Both the position numbers and the translations under genes were made by a program. A stretch of DNA of 64,000 bases from Parabacteroides faecis (GTDB lineage: Bacteria > Bacteroidota > Bacteroidia > Bacteroidales > Tannerellaceae), in the NCBI RefSeq assembly GCF_014647375.1, contig NZ_BMPB01000020.1:1-64000 (forward strand), written 5' to 3'. Shown in pieces: positions 39,466 through 48,433 of the stretch (positions are counted from its first letter, which is position 1; every line of letters starts with the position of its first letter). Below the pieces are notes generated by a model. The model saw nothing but the letters and a program-made list of their open reading frames with translations. It ran no database searches and had not been told where the DNA came from.

Positions 39466-41358
39466 CTAGAATGTCACATCAATCCCTCCCATAAACACAG
39501 CCTTGGGCATCGGATAACCATCGTTGATGGAATAGCGGGTGGCCGTCAGATTCTCTCCTTTTACAAACAGCTTCAACCCTTTATCCTGTGAGCCGAAACG
39601 ATAAGAGGCACGAGCGTTCAGTACCGTATAGTCTTCCTTTCTATTATCTTCCGGCTTATTCCCTACATTTGTATACAGGTCAAAAATAGATTGCACACTC
39701 AGATTAAATGTAAAGCGTCCGGGCATATAGGTAGCACTGGCATAAAATTTATGGGCAGGGGCGGCTACTATATCTTTGTTCATATACAGGTAACTGTAGT
39801 TCATATCCACGTTCAAGTTGTTCAGAATCTGATAACCGGCTTCAAACTCGACACCCTTATTATAAAAACGCCCGATATTCGACATCTGACGGTCTACAAC
39901 AGAGATCATATCTTTACCTTCAATATAAAAAGCTGTCAGTTCGGCATGCAGGCGATTATCGAGTAGATATTGCCCGACGGATAACTCATAACTCAGCATA
40001 CTTTCCGGCTTCAGATCCGGATTCGCTTTTGAATAAGGGAGATATGAGATATACAATTCACGCAACGTCGGACTCCTGTAGCCTTTTGAAAAAGATCCTT
40101 TGATCGTATTTCCTTCAAACGGACGGAGTGCAAATCCCGCCTGTGGCACCCATTCGTTGCCATAAACACTGCTATGTTCATAACGCACACCGGCATTCAG
40201 GCTCAGGATATCAAATAAATCCTGCTGCATGATTGCATAACCGGCCACCTCGTTCACCGATTTCTTGACAATCTCTCCGATCGGTCCGTTAATCGAATCG
40301 TTCCAGGCATGCCCTCCCCAATTCTTATAATCGACACCGGCTGTAAACGTATTTCCTTCCACCAAGCGGAAAGACTGGTATAGTTGTACCCCCGTGTTAT
40401 GGTCGTCGGAATAGAAAAGGAACTCGCGAGGATCGGCATTTACCGCATGCCCGTCGTTGATTTTATGGTGGCCCCAGTTATAAAAAACGCGCAGGGCACC
40501 GCTTGTCTTCTCATGGTGATTCTCCAAAGCGAACGAGGTTGTACCACGAAGGATATGCATATCATGGTCTAACAACGGGCTCGTGATCGTCCCGGGGTCT
40601 TCGGTATTGTACTTGGCCAGGCTCAAATTGCCGGTAACCTTATATTGGTTGTTGATACGGTATCCGAGGTTGGCAAAACCGTTGGTGATATTAAATTTGG
40701 AATCCGGCCTATGCCCATCCGAACGATCATGGTTCAAAGAGATGAAACTGCTGAAATTTCCTATGTTATAGCCGTTGTTAACCATGTATTTCTGTGTATT
40801 GTAAGAACCGAACATCACTCGGGCCTGCGTACGGCGGCCTTGCTGTTTATGCTGCCGGGTTATAATGTTGACCACGCCACCCATCGCATTCGATCCATAC
40901 AACAACGAACCCGGCCCGCGGATCACCTCCACCCTTTCAATATCAGAAGCCACATAAGTATCCGGCAGGGAATGTCCGAAAACGCCTGCCCACTGCGGCT
41001 GGCCGTCAAACAGCATTAGTACCTTACTCCCTTGCCCTACCCCGCGGATGTTCACGGTTCCCGCCGATCCGGTAGAAACCCCGAAGCCAGTCACACCCTT
41101 CTCGGTCACAAACAACCCGGGAACCCGCTCCGATAGAACCGGCAGTAAAGCCGATTCGCTACTTGCTTCTATCTGATCCCGGTCTATCACCGAGACAGTC
41201 AGCGGGACACTGTTACGGTTCACCTGTATCTTATTCGCAGATACGACAACACCCTGCAGATTAATCAGACTATCTATTTCCATTGGTTCGACAGGTTCGG
41301 TTGCATAAGCTGTCGCTCCTGCCAACAATCCTGAAATAAGTAAAAATCCTTTCTTCAT
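39466..41358 (-). CDS. TonB-dependent outer-membrane receptor linked to a NikR-like regulator
   Basis: The 630-residue receptor has a signal peptide (GFLLISGLLAGATAYA), a plug domain (about residues 45-165: SERVPGLFVTEKGVTGFG, NIRGVGQGSKVLMLFDGQP and IERVEVIRGPGSLLYGSNAMGG, quoted in parts) and a 22-strand barrel ending MPKAVFMGGIDVTF. It has no carboxypeptidase-like or STN domain, so it is a classical BtuB/Cir-sized receptor and not a SusC. Its gene follows the NikR-like gene by 86 bases, with an operator-like palindrome between, so metal or metallophore uptake is likely. The substrate is not readable. Confidence 0.92.
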   Translation of the reverse strand: MKKGFLLISGLLAGATAYATEPVEPMEIDSLINLQGVVVSANKIQVNRNSVPLTVSVIDRDQIEASSESALLPVLSERVPGLFVTEKGVTGFGVSTGSAGTVNIRGVGQGSKVLMLFDGQPQWAGVFGHSLPDTYVASDIERVEVIRGPGSLLYGSNAMGGVVNIITRQHKQQGRRTQARVMFGSYNTQKYMVNNGYNIGNFSSFISLNHDRSDGHRPDSKFNITNGFANLGYRINNQYKVTGNLSLAKYNTEDPGTITSPLLDHDMHILRGTTSFALENHHEKTSGALRVFYNWGHHKINDGHAVNADPREFLFYSDDHNTGVQLYQSFRLVEGNTFTAGVDYKNWGGHAWNDSINGPIGEIVKKSVNEVAGYAIMQQDLFDILSLNAGVRYEHSSVYGNEWVPQAGFALRPFEGNTIKGSFSKGYRSPTLRELYISYLPYSKANPDLKPESMLSYELSVGQYLLDNRLHAELTAFYIEGKDMISVVDRQMSNIGRFYNKGVEFEAGYQILNNLNVDMNYSYLYMNKDIVAAPAHKFYASATYMPGRFTFNLSVQSIFDLYTNVGNKPEDNRKEDYTVLNARASYRFGSQDKGLKLFVKGENLTATRYSINDGYPMPKAVFMGGIDVTF

Positions 41359-41393
41359 AATTTATTCTTGTATAATGTAAAATCGTCCCCATC

Positions 41394-41423
41394 GGTAACA
41401 CAAAATAATCAAATCGTGTTACC
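41394..41423 (-). promoter_or_regulatory. Operator-like palindrome with NikR geometry upstream of the TonB receptor
   Basis: GGTAACAC (41394-41401) and GTGTTACC (41416-41423) are perfect 8-bp arms with a 14-base spacer. Read as GTAACA-N16-TGTTAC it has exactly the half-site spacing of the E. coli NikR operator (GTATGA-N16-TCATAC). A weak -7-like TTATTTTG lies inside the spacer on the minus strand, so binding would block transcription of the receptor gene. Confidence 0.65.
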
Positions 41424-41444
41424 TTTCGAGCAAAAAAAATAGAC

Positions 41445-41858
41445 TTAATCCGCCCGACTCATCACCAATTTGCCGTGTTTAATTCCCTTGATAGCAGTCA
41501 GTTTATCCGACAATTCAGTCAGGCGATGGGCGGTTCCCATCACAGTAACGATGTGAAGGCAGAAATTCTGATTGACATAATATTGGGAAGAAGACAGTAT
41601 CGCATCCTGATAGTCCTGCTGGATGCTTACGATCTTTGCAGAAATAGCCTTCTTTTCCTGGTCGTACATGATAATAATTGTGCCGGCCACGATGTGATTG
41701 CATTGCCATTTCTTCTCAGCCACGTTCTTTTCTATCAGGAAGCGGATGGCCTGCGAGCGGTTGGCAAAGCCATTCTCGTCCACATACTGATCCAGCGATT
41801 CCAACAGGTTGTCTTCCAAAGAGACGCCAAAACGTTTTATCGACATATAGTGCTTCAT
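41445..41858 (-). CDS. nikR: NikR-family ribbon-helix-helix/ACT regulator lacking the nickel-binding histidines
   Basis: The 137-residue protein has a ribbon-helix-helix N-terminus (RFGVSLEDNLLESLDQYV, then GFANRSQAIRFLIEK) and a NikR ACT-like C-terminal domain (GTIIIMYDQEK, AKIVSIQQDY, CLHIVTVMG, GIKHGKLVM). Aligned from memory with E. coli NikR, the high-affinity site residues His76, His87, His89 and Cys95 correspond to Gln81, Gln92, Tyr94 and Cys100, so only the Cys remains. It may sense another metal or ligand, or bind nickel differently. It heads a unit with a TonB receptor. Met5 is an alternative start. Confidence 0.88.
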   Translation of the reverse strand: MKHYMSIKRFGVSLEDNLLESLDQYVDENGFANRSQAIRFLIEKNVAEKKWQCNHIVAGTIIIMYDQEKKAISAKIVSIQQDYQDAILSSSQYYVNQNFCLHIVTVMGTAHRLTELSDKLTAIKGIKHGKLVMSRAD

Positions 41859-41868
41859 TTATTTTGAG

Positions 41869-41904
41869 CGGTAAATATACTATTTTATTACCGGTACAAA
41901 GATA
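41869..41904 (-). promoter_or_regulatory. Promoter of the NikR-like gene with a palindrome over the start site
   Basis: TATCTTTG on the minus strand (41897-41904) is the -7 box. CGGTAA (41869-41874) and TTACCG (41888-41893) form an inverted pair with a 13-base spacer covering the expected transcription start. The half-site GGTAA is shared with the operator at 41394, although the spacing differs, so autoregulation is possible. Confidence 0.5.
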
Positions 41905-41971
41905 ATTTGTCTAAAAAGAAATAATGTAATATAAATTACAGATATTATTACCAGTATTACTGATTTCACAA

Positions 41972-42001
41972 AAAACGGGAGTCACATTCCTGCAACTCCC
42001 G
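41972..42001 (-). terminator. Terminator of the FecR-SusC-SusD series
   Basis: CGGGAGT (41976-41982) pairs with ACTCCCG (41995-42001); on the minus strand the hairpin is followed by TTTTTT. It separates the SusCD unit from the NikR-like gene. Confidence 0.85.
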
Positions 42002-42070
42002 TCCTCATTACCTCATACTCTAACTATAATCTAATAACTCTGTGTTATCAATCTAATAACGTTGTATCCT

Positions 42071-43690
42071 TTAAAAGTTTCTTCCGGTGTCCCACCACAG
42101 GCGGGTTCCGCAATTGTCTGCACCACCTAAAGCCGTTACTAAAGCAGCATACTGATCAGGATTGGCGGTTTTGATGCCGACAAAGAAATTCAACCTGCGC
42201 GGGCCCAGCTTCGAGTCGATCGTACCCTGGCTGTCGTTCACCAGAACCGGGAACAACTTAGGATAACCCGTACGTCTCTGTTCGGCCCAGGCTTCGCAAC
42301 CTTCCGGGAAGCAGGCGATCCATTTCTGGGTGATGATTTTTTCCAGCTTCTCCTCATTCGTTGCAGCATTATCCCATGCCGGAGTGACGGTACCTACCGC
42401 TTTTGCGTTGAAAGAGGCATCGAAAGCATCCAGATAGTCTTTCGGAGTTTTCGTACTTTCCAGGTAAGTAGCCACCTCTTTAGCACCCCACTGGGCAAAA
42501 GAAGCCTTGACGCCATTTTCGTAACAAGAGCCCGGATTTTCAGAAGACCAGCCTCTCAAAGCAGCTTCTGCACGCAGGAACCATACTTCGGCTGCCGTCA
42601 TCAGGACCGCATCGGTTGTCTGTGCGACGGTACTCTTTGAATGCTTGCTGTAATTTTTATGTTTGAAACCTGTACCCTGGCGGATTCCTTTGTAGGTACC
42701 CTTTACCGGAACGATCTCAGTGCCTTCGCCACCGGCCGCTTTATCGAAGTACTTCGGCAAGCGGGGATCTTCATAACCTCCCATATAGGATTCCATGTTC
42801 GCGTTCAGGAATACTTCGCCCCATCCTTTATTGATCTCACCAAACGGATTATTGTAACCGGTGCCATCGGTAGAAACAGCCACGATATCGTTGTCGTCTT
42901 CCAGCAAACCACCTGCATCCGCGAATGCTTTCTTCGCTTCTGCGGCAGCCAGCTGAGGATCGGCCATAGCGATACGGACAGCCAGACGGAGGCGCAGCGA
43001 GTTAGCGAACTTGATCCATTCGGAATAGGTCCGTTTGCCTTGCGGCATCAGGATATCGAACTTCGCGAAGTTCTCCACATCCGGATGAGCTTCCATGTAA
43101 GCGCGGATCAAACCGATCCCGTTATCGAGGTCTTCAAAGAAAGCCTTATAGGCAGCAGCCTGCGTATCCGGCATGGAACCGGTCTTCGATCCGAACTGTG
43201 TATAGACAACAGGGCCGTACAAATCGGAGACGCGATGTATCAATTCCACCTTCAGAATCTGGGTGATCCCGTAGAAAGAAGGATAATCCTTTTCTGTCAG
43301 GTCCTCGGATTTCTGTATCTCCGTCATGATATACCCGTAGGTATTTTCCCAAAACGAGCCGTTCCATCCGTCCTGCATGTTGTAGGTTGTGTTCGCACGG
43401 CCTTCGTTAAACGGGTTGAAGTCGTGCACATAACCGGAAAACATATCGGCACTCAGGTTCTGCATAACCTGGAAAGGCCAGTTTTTACCACCACCCCAGT
43501 CGTAATTGAAGTAAATGCCCTGCTGAACAACTCCCAGAGGAATCCCGTATTTATTGAACTCCTGCTCCTTCGACTTGTCCGGGAAACCGGCCTGGTTCGT
43601 ATTATAAGATTCAAAATCATCCGTACAAGCTGAAAAACCGATCAATCCGCCCAGAAAAATTGCGGCTATATATTTATAATTCTTTTTCAT
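42071..43690 (-). CDS. SusD/RagB-family outer-membrane lipoprotein
   Basis: The 539-residue protein has a lipoprotein signal ending GFSAC (Cys22), placing it on the outer-membrane surface. The body matches the SusD-like superfamily: FNYDWGGGKNWPFQVMQNL, TEIQKSEDLTEKDYPSF, the YSEWIKFANSLRLRLAVRIA helix and the late TDAVLMTAAEVWFLRAEAALRG TPR-like helix, given in parts. It binds substrate and hands it to SusC. It lies 15 bases after the SusC stop. No degradative enzyme is encoded next to it. Confidence 0.94.
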   Translation of the reverse strand: MKKNYKYIAAIFLGGLIGFSACTDDFESYNTNQAGFPDKSKEQEFNKYGIPLGVVQQGIYFNYDWGGGKNWPFQVMQNLSADMFSGYVHDFNPFNEGRANTTYNMQDGWNGSFWENTYGYIMTEIQKSEDLTEKDYPSFYGITQILKVELIHRVSDLYGPVVYTQFGSKTGSMPDTQAAAYKAFFEDLDNGIGLIRAYMEAHPDVENFAKFDILMPQGKRTYSEWIKFANSLRLRLAVRIAMADPQLAAAEAKKAFADAGGLLEDDNDIVAVSTDGTGYNNPFGEINKGWGEVFLNANMESYMGGYEDPRLPKYFDKAAGGEGTEIVPVKGTYKGIRQGTGFKHKNYSKHSKSTVAQTTDAVLMTAAEVWFLRAEAALRGWSSENPGSCYENGVKASFAQWGAKEVATYLESTKTPKDYLDAFDASFNAKAVGTVTPAWDNAATNEEKLEKIITQKWIACFPEGCEAWAEQRRTGYPKLFPVLVNDSQGTIDSKLGPRRLNFFVGIKTANPDQYAALVTALGGADNCGTRLWWDTGRNF

Positions 43691-43705
43691 AATATACTGT
43701 CTTTA

Positions 43706-46700
43706 TTAGAATGTAAATTTAACATTGAAACCTAAGCTTCTGGTAGTCGGCATACCGAATACATCGATACCCTGGTTGTCGTTGCCTGTTGAAAGGACTG
43801 CATCCGGATCGAAAGGAGCCGATTTGTGGAAGAAGAATAAGTTACGACCGACAAATGACAACTGTACATCCTGGAAAACCTTCGTTTTCTCCAGCAATCT
43901 CTTCGGGAACGTATATCCTAAAGATAGTTCGCGCAGGCGGATATTGGTTGCACTATACATATAATATTCGGTACATCCGTTACGACCGCTGACAGCCGTA
44001 TAGAATTTATCCGGTTTCACTTGCGTACCTTCCAGGTCTACAAATCCGGCATTACGTGCTGCGGCTGATTCGACGCTCACACCCTTCTGGTCCATATCGG
44101 CCTGTGTCTGCGACAAAACATCGCCACCAAAGCGGCCATCGATCAGGAAGTAAAGGCTAAATCCTTTATAAGTCAGGGTATTTCCCCAACCCAACATAAA
44201 GTCGGGGTTGCTGTTGCCGACCTTGATCGTGTTGCCTGAACCGACCACGTTAGGGATCAAATCGCCATCATCATCCTTCGAGAAAACAATTTGGCCTGTC
44301 GCTTCGTCGCGTTCAAACGCCTTACCATAGATATCACCCAGCGCACCCCCTTCTACAAGGCGCATAGAGTAAGAAGAAGAGAAACCTTCGTCGCCATAAA
44401 CAAATGTTTTCAGGTCAGGGTGAAGCTCGATCACTTTGTTCTTGTTCGTCGAGAAGTTAAAGGAAGTCTTCCAGCGGAAATCTTCCGTCATCACCGGCGT
44501 GATGCCCAAACTGATTTCAACCCCCTGGTTCTGAATGTTACCCGCATTCACATAGTAATATTTATAAGCTGCACCGGCAGAAGAAGGCAACGTAAACAAC
44601 TGGTTCTTCGTGTTTGTCTTATAGTAAGTGAAATCGAAGTCCAGGCGGTAGTCGAAGAATTTCCACTCCGTACCTACTTCCCATGAAGTACTCATTTCAG
44701 GTTTCAGTTCATCGAACGGAGCTTTTGAATTTGTCTGGATAGCTCCACCAGCCACGATCAGGTCGTTGCTTCCGGCAATCGGGTTGCTGATGAAAAGAGG
44801 CAGGTCATTACCTACTTTACTCCACGAACCTCTCAGCTTGCCGAAGTTGATCCATTCCGGCATCGTCAGCGAGTTGTTGATGATCCATGACAGACCTACC
44901 GAGGGATAGAAGAAGCTGCTGTGCTTCGTATAAGCCAGGGTCGACGACCAATCGTTACGGGCGGTCAGGTCCAGGTACAGACTTTCTTTCCATCCCAGCT
45001 GGGCGGTTGCGAAGATAGACTGCATCACACGTTTCTGGTCGATCTGCTGGTCGATGTAAGAAGCCGTAGACATCATAATGTTAGCTACCGAGAACTGGTT
45101 GGGGTAATACAGTGAAGCCGTCTTCGAGTCGAGCCTCAACGAGTTGACGGTCGTGCTGTTGATGCTACCACCGATGGCGCCTGTCAAAGCAAAGTCGTCC
45201 CACTTTTTATTAAACATGGCCATAACGTCGCCATAATAGAGCGTCTCCGTATGATTCAGATCGATATAACGGCCGTTCGATCCGGCGATAGCCGGGGCGG
45301 TGGTGGCATACATTTTCTGGTTGTATGTATCGTGTGTATAATCGACTGTTCCGCGAGCTTGCAGGCTTAACCAATCTGTCACCTTCACGTTGGCAGTCAA
45401 AGAAGCGATGGCGCGCGAACGTTTGTCGTTACTTTGGATGCGGTTGGTGATCCAGTAGGGATTCTGTTCCATATCGCGTTCGGCATCCGTGTACCAGTTT
45501 TGCTGCATCAGGTTGCGGTCGTTGTTGAAAGTTTCAAAGTTCGTGCGGTACTCGCCGATGTTCTCGCCACGCGGGAAACGGTAAAGGCCCACCAACGGGT
45601 TCATATAATAACCACCGGAAGCCGGTCGGTTCTTAATACTTTGCGACATCAGGTTCACGTTAGCATCCAGTTTCAGGTAATCGTCGAAGAAACCGGCGGT
45701 TTCACGGAAGTTCAGGTTATGCTTCTGCATCTTGTTATGTTCCACGATACCCTTGGCACTGGTGTTGGCATAGGAGAAGTAAGTCTGCATCTTTTCGTTA
45801 CCGGTCGTAAGCGACAGCGAGTTGATGGCCGTCACCCCGTTCTGGAAGAAGTCGCCGGCATTATCATAATCAGCCAGATTCCCCTTCGCGCCCCAGCTCG
45901 TCTTCGTTTCCTTGTCCATGCCATATTCGTTCTGGAATTCGGGCAAACTCATCGCATGATCCACCGTCAGGTTGGAAGAGAAAGTTACTTTCTGCACACC
46001 CGCTTTTCCTTTCTTTGTAGTGATCAGGATGACACCGTTGGCAGCTTGCGAGCCATACAGGGCAGCAGCCGAGGCCCCTTTCAAAATGCTCATGCTCTCG
46101 ATGTCGTCCGGGTTAAGGTTGGAAATACCGTCGCCACCGTCGCGGTTACCAGCGTCCGCCGTGCCACCGATTGCGCTGACTGCCTGTTCGTTGCTGCTGT
46201 TCAGCATCGGCACACCGTCGATAACGTATAACGGCTGGTTGTTACCGCTTACCGAGCGGTTACCACGGATAGAAACTTTGGCAGATCCACCTAAACCGGA
46301 AGAACTCTTGTTGATCTGCACACCGGCGGTCTTACCTGCCAGGGCATTGATCATGTTCGGGTCTTTGGCACGAGTCAGCTCATCGCCGCCGACCTGCTGG
46401 GTCGAATAAGTCAGGGAGGATTCTTTTTTCTTGATACCCAAAGCAGTCACCACCACTTCTTCGATATTCTGTGAATCTTCTTCCAGCAGCACCTTCAGGG
46501 ATGCTTGTCCCGCATATTTGATTTCCTGCGGGTTATATCCGATATAAGAGATAACGATGATGGAATTATCGGGCAAGGTCAATGTAAACTGGCCGTCGAC
46601 ATCGGTTATCGTCCCGTTCGTTGTACCTTTTTGCAGCACGTTCGCACCGATGATCGGTTCGCCGGACTTATCCGTAACAACTCCTTTGACAGTCTTGGCT

Positions 46701-47092
46701 GCCTGCTGCATGATCGCCTCTTTCTTGTTGAGGATAATTTTGGTGTTTACCACCGTATAGGCCACATCGGAGTCGCCGAACAATTTGTTCAAGACATCGA
46801 AAATGTTTTTTTCGTCCACTTTCACCGACACCTTACGGCTGGTGTTCACGATACTGGCATCATAGATAAAAGAGAAATCCGTTTGGTTCTCAACGGCTTC
46901 GAGCACGTTGGCTATCGTGCTGTTCGACATATCCAGCGAGAGCGTAGCATTCTGTGCATACGTATTACCCGCTACTGCGATACCAAGACTAAGGAAAAAG
47001 AATACAACGCTCAATCTCATAACTAATGGTATTTTTCGGAAAAGATGAAAACTTTTCTTCCCGATAATTTCTAAGGTTACAATTTTATTCAT
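43706..47092 (-). CDS. SusC/RagA-family TonB-linked outer-membrane porter with STN signalling domain
   Basis: The 1128-residue protein has an N-terminal signal region (MRLSVVFFFLSLGIAVAGN), an STN (secretin/TonB N-terminal) domain at about residues 50-125, a CarboxypepD-reg domain (GVVTDKSGEPIIGANVLQKG), the SusC hallmark TALGIKKKESSLTYS, the plug and a large barrel ending SLGFNVKFTF. The STN domain is used to signal substrate to FecR. Together with SusD it forms a nutrient porter. It is encoded 163 bases after the FecR gene on the same strand. Confidence 0.95.
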   Translation of the reverse strand: MNKIVTLEIIGKKSFHLFRKIPLVMRLSVVFFFLSLGIAVAGNTYAQNATLSLDMSNSTIANVLEAVENQTDFSFIYDASIVNTSRKVSVKVDEKNIFDVLNKLFGDSDVAYTVVNTKIILNKKEAIMQQAAKTVKGVVTDKSGEPIIGANVLQKGTTNGTITDVDGQFTLTLPDNSIIVISYIGYNPQEIKYAGQASLKVLLEEDSQNIEEVVVTALGIKKKESSLTYSTQQVGGDELTRAKDPNMINALAGKTAGVQINKSSSGLGGSAKVSIRGNRSVSGNNQPLYVIDGVPMLNSSNEQAVSAIGGTADAGNRDGGDGISNLNPDDIESMSILKGASAAALYGSQAANGVILITTKKGKAGVQKVTFSSNLTVDHAMSLPEFQNEYGMDKETKTSWGAKGNLADYDNAGDFFQNGVTAINSLSLTTGNEKMQTYFSYANTSAKGIVEHNKMQKHNLNFRETAGFFDDYLKLDANVNLMSQSIKNRPASGGYYMNPLVGLYRFPRGENIGEYRTNFETFNNDRNLMQQNWYTDAERDMEQNPYWITNRIQSNDKRSRAIASLTANVKVTDWLSLQARGTVDYTHDTYNQKMYATTAPAIAGSNGRYIDLNHTETLYYGDVMAMFNKKWDDFALTGAIGGSINSTTVNSLRLDSKTASLYYPNQFSVANIMMSTASYIDQQIDQKRVMQSIFATAQLGWKESLYLDLTARNDWSSTLAYTKHSSFFYPSVGLSWIINNSLTMPEWINFGKLRGSWSKVGNDLPLFISNPIAGSNDLIVAGGAIQTNSKAPFDELKPEMSTSWEVGTEWKFFDYRLDFDFTYYKTNTKNQLFTLPSSAGAAYKYYYVNAGNIQNQGVEISLGITPVMTEDFRWKTSFNFSTNKNKVIELHPDLKTFVYGDEGFSSSYSMRLVEGGALGDIYGKAFERDEATGQIVFSKDDDGDLIPNVVGSGNTIKVGNSNPDFMLGWGNTLTYKGFSLYFLIDGRFGGDVLSQTQADMDQKGVSVESAAARNAGFVDLEGTQVKPDKFYTAVSGRNGCTEYYMYSATNIRLRELSLGYTFPKRLLEKTKVFQDVQLSFVGRNLFFFHKSAPFDPDAVLSTGNDNQGIDVFGMPTTRSLGFNVKFTF

Positions 47093-47131
47093 AATTTTGT
47101 GATGCTTATTATTTAATATAAAGTTAACTAT

Positions 47132-47182
47132 AGCTGCGTCAACAGCTTGGACTTTTGCATGCGGGGAGATGCGTCAACATCT
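47132..47182 (-). other. Twin hairpins with a shared loop in the SusC leader
   Basis: AGCTG-CGTCAA-CAGCT (47132-47147) and AGATG-CGTCAA-CATCT (47167-47182) have the same six-base loop and stems that differ at one position on both sides, so pairing is kept. They are spaced 35 bases apart, upstream of the SusC start (47092). On the minus strand the loop reads TTGACG. A protein-binding or RNA-level control site for the susC mRNA is possible. Confidence 0.5.
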
Positions 47183-47255
47183 TTCCGTATGTTTTTGGAC
47201 TTTTTTTCTACTTCCACATAGGCATTTCGATTTAAAAAGGTTCTACACTATTATT

Positions 47256-48284
47256 TTACTCTTTTGATATTTCTATGACTGACATTTCCAGCCGGTTGTC
47301 GGCCGTTATCGCCGGTTTGCTGATCTTAAACTTGACGTTCGACGCCAGTTTGAGATATTCCATCACCTGCGGCAACTGTTCCTCTTTGAACTTCGCGGTG
47401 ATGATGGCTTCGAGCACTTCCTTGTCTTTCACATCGAACCGTACGTTATAATGGCGCGTCAACGCCTTGAGTACCCGCGACATGGGTTGGTTTTTGAAGA
47501 TGATCTCGCCGTTGCGCCAGGCGGTATTGTTGTCGGCGTTGACCGAAGTGATGTACAACTTACCGCCCACCCGTGTAAACTCCGCCCGCTCGTCGGGTTT
47601 CAGGATCTGATGGGTGACGTGGCCGCCTGCCTGCGCGATGTTGAGCTGCACCGAGCCTTCGACGAGGGTGGTCGAGACAAACTCGTCATCCTTGTAGGCC
47701 GATACGTCGAAGCGGGTTCCGAGCACTTCCACCGAATAAGACGGATCGACTTTCACGATAAAAGGTTTCTCCGGATTCTTCGCCACCTCAAAATACCCTT
47801 GTCCGGTCAGTTCGACCTGGCGGCATTCGGGCCAGAAATTTTTAGGATATTTCAATGAACTTCCTGCGTTCAACCAAACTTTCGAACCGTCCGGCAGGTC
47901 GAACGTCGAAACTACCCCGGGATTGGTGCGCACTTCGACCATGCGCACCTCTTCTTGCCCAATCTGCATGAAAAGGTATGCAGATAAAACTAACACCGGG
48001 ATAAAAAGTACGGCTGCAACTCTTTGCAGCATCTGTAGGGAACGGTGTAAACTAACTTTCTTATTTTGTTTACGTACTTTCGATTTGAAACGGACCAGGG
48101 CCATTTCGGGATCGACCGACTCCATCACCCGTACGCGGTCTGTCACCTGCAAGGTAAAATAAACCTGCTCCAGCAACTTTGCGTTTTCCGGCGAGGCTGC
48201 CACCCAGTCGTCAACCTGGGCGCGTTCGTCGTCGGGCAGTGTCCCTTCGATATATTTTATCAGTATGTATTCGTCTACTATCAT
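47256..48284 (-). CDS. FecR-family anti-sigma factor
   Basis: The 342-residue protein has a short cytoplasmic N-terminal part (EYILIKYIEGTLPDDERAQV), one transmembrane helix (about residues 89-108: VAAVLFIPVLVLSAYLFM), the FecR domain (EVRTNPGVVSTFDLPDGSKVW followed by LNAGSSLKYPKNF) and the C-terminal DUF4974 segment (NQPMSRVLKALTRHYNVRF). It should hold the ECF sigma factor encoded at 49294 until SusC signals substrate. The gene is not next to its sigma gene: gpmA is in between. Confidence 0.94.
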   Translation of the reverse strand: MIVDEYILIKYIEGTLPDDERAQVDDWVAASPENAKLLEQVYFTLQVTDRVRVMESVDPEMALVRFKSKVRKQNKKVSLHRSLQMLQRVAAVLFIPVLVLSAYLFMQIGQEEVRMVEVRTNPGVVSTFDLPDGSKVWLNAGSSLKYPKNFWPECRQVELTGQGYFEVAKNPEKPFIVKVDPSYSVEVLGTRFDVSAYKDDEFVSTTLVEGSVQLNIAQAGGHVTHQILKPDERAEFTRVGGKLYITSVNADNNTAWRNGEIIFKNQPMSRVLKALTRHYNVRFDVKDKEVLEAIITAKFKEEQLPQVMEYLKLASNVKFKISKPAITADNRLEMSVIEISKE

Positions 48285-48433
48285 CGCTGTTTCTCCTGTT
48301 TCTATTATTAATACAATTCAGAAAAAGGATATACTAAACGAAAATGTTACTTTTTTAAGAAAAAATTCAAAATCTTTTTCCTATCCCCGTTTGTTATCTA
48401 AAATACAGACAGTTATCATAAATAAAAAAGAAC

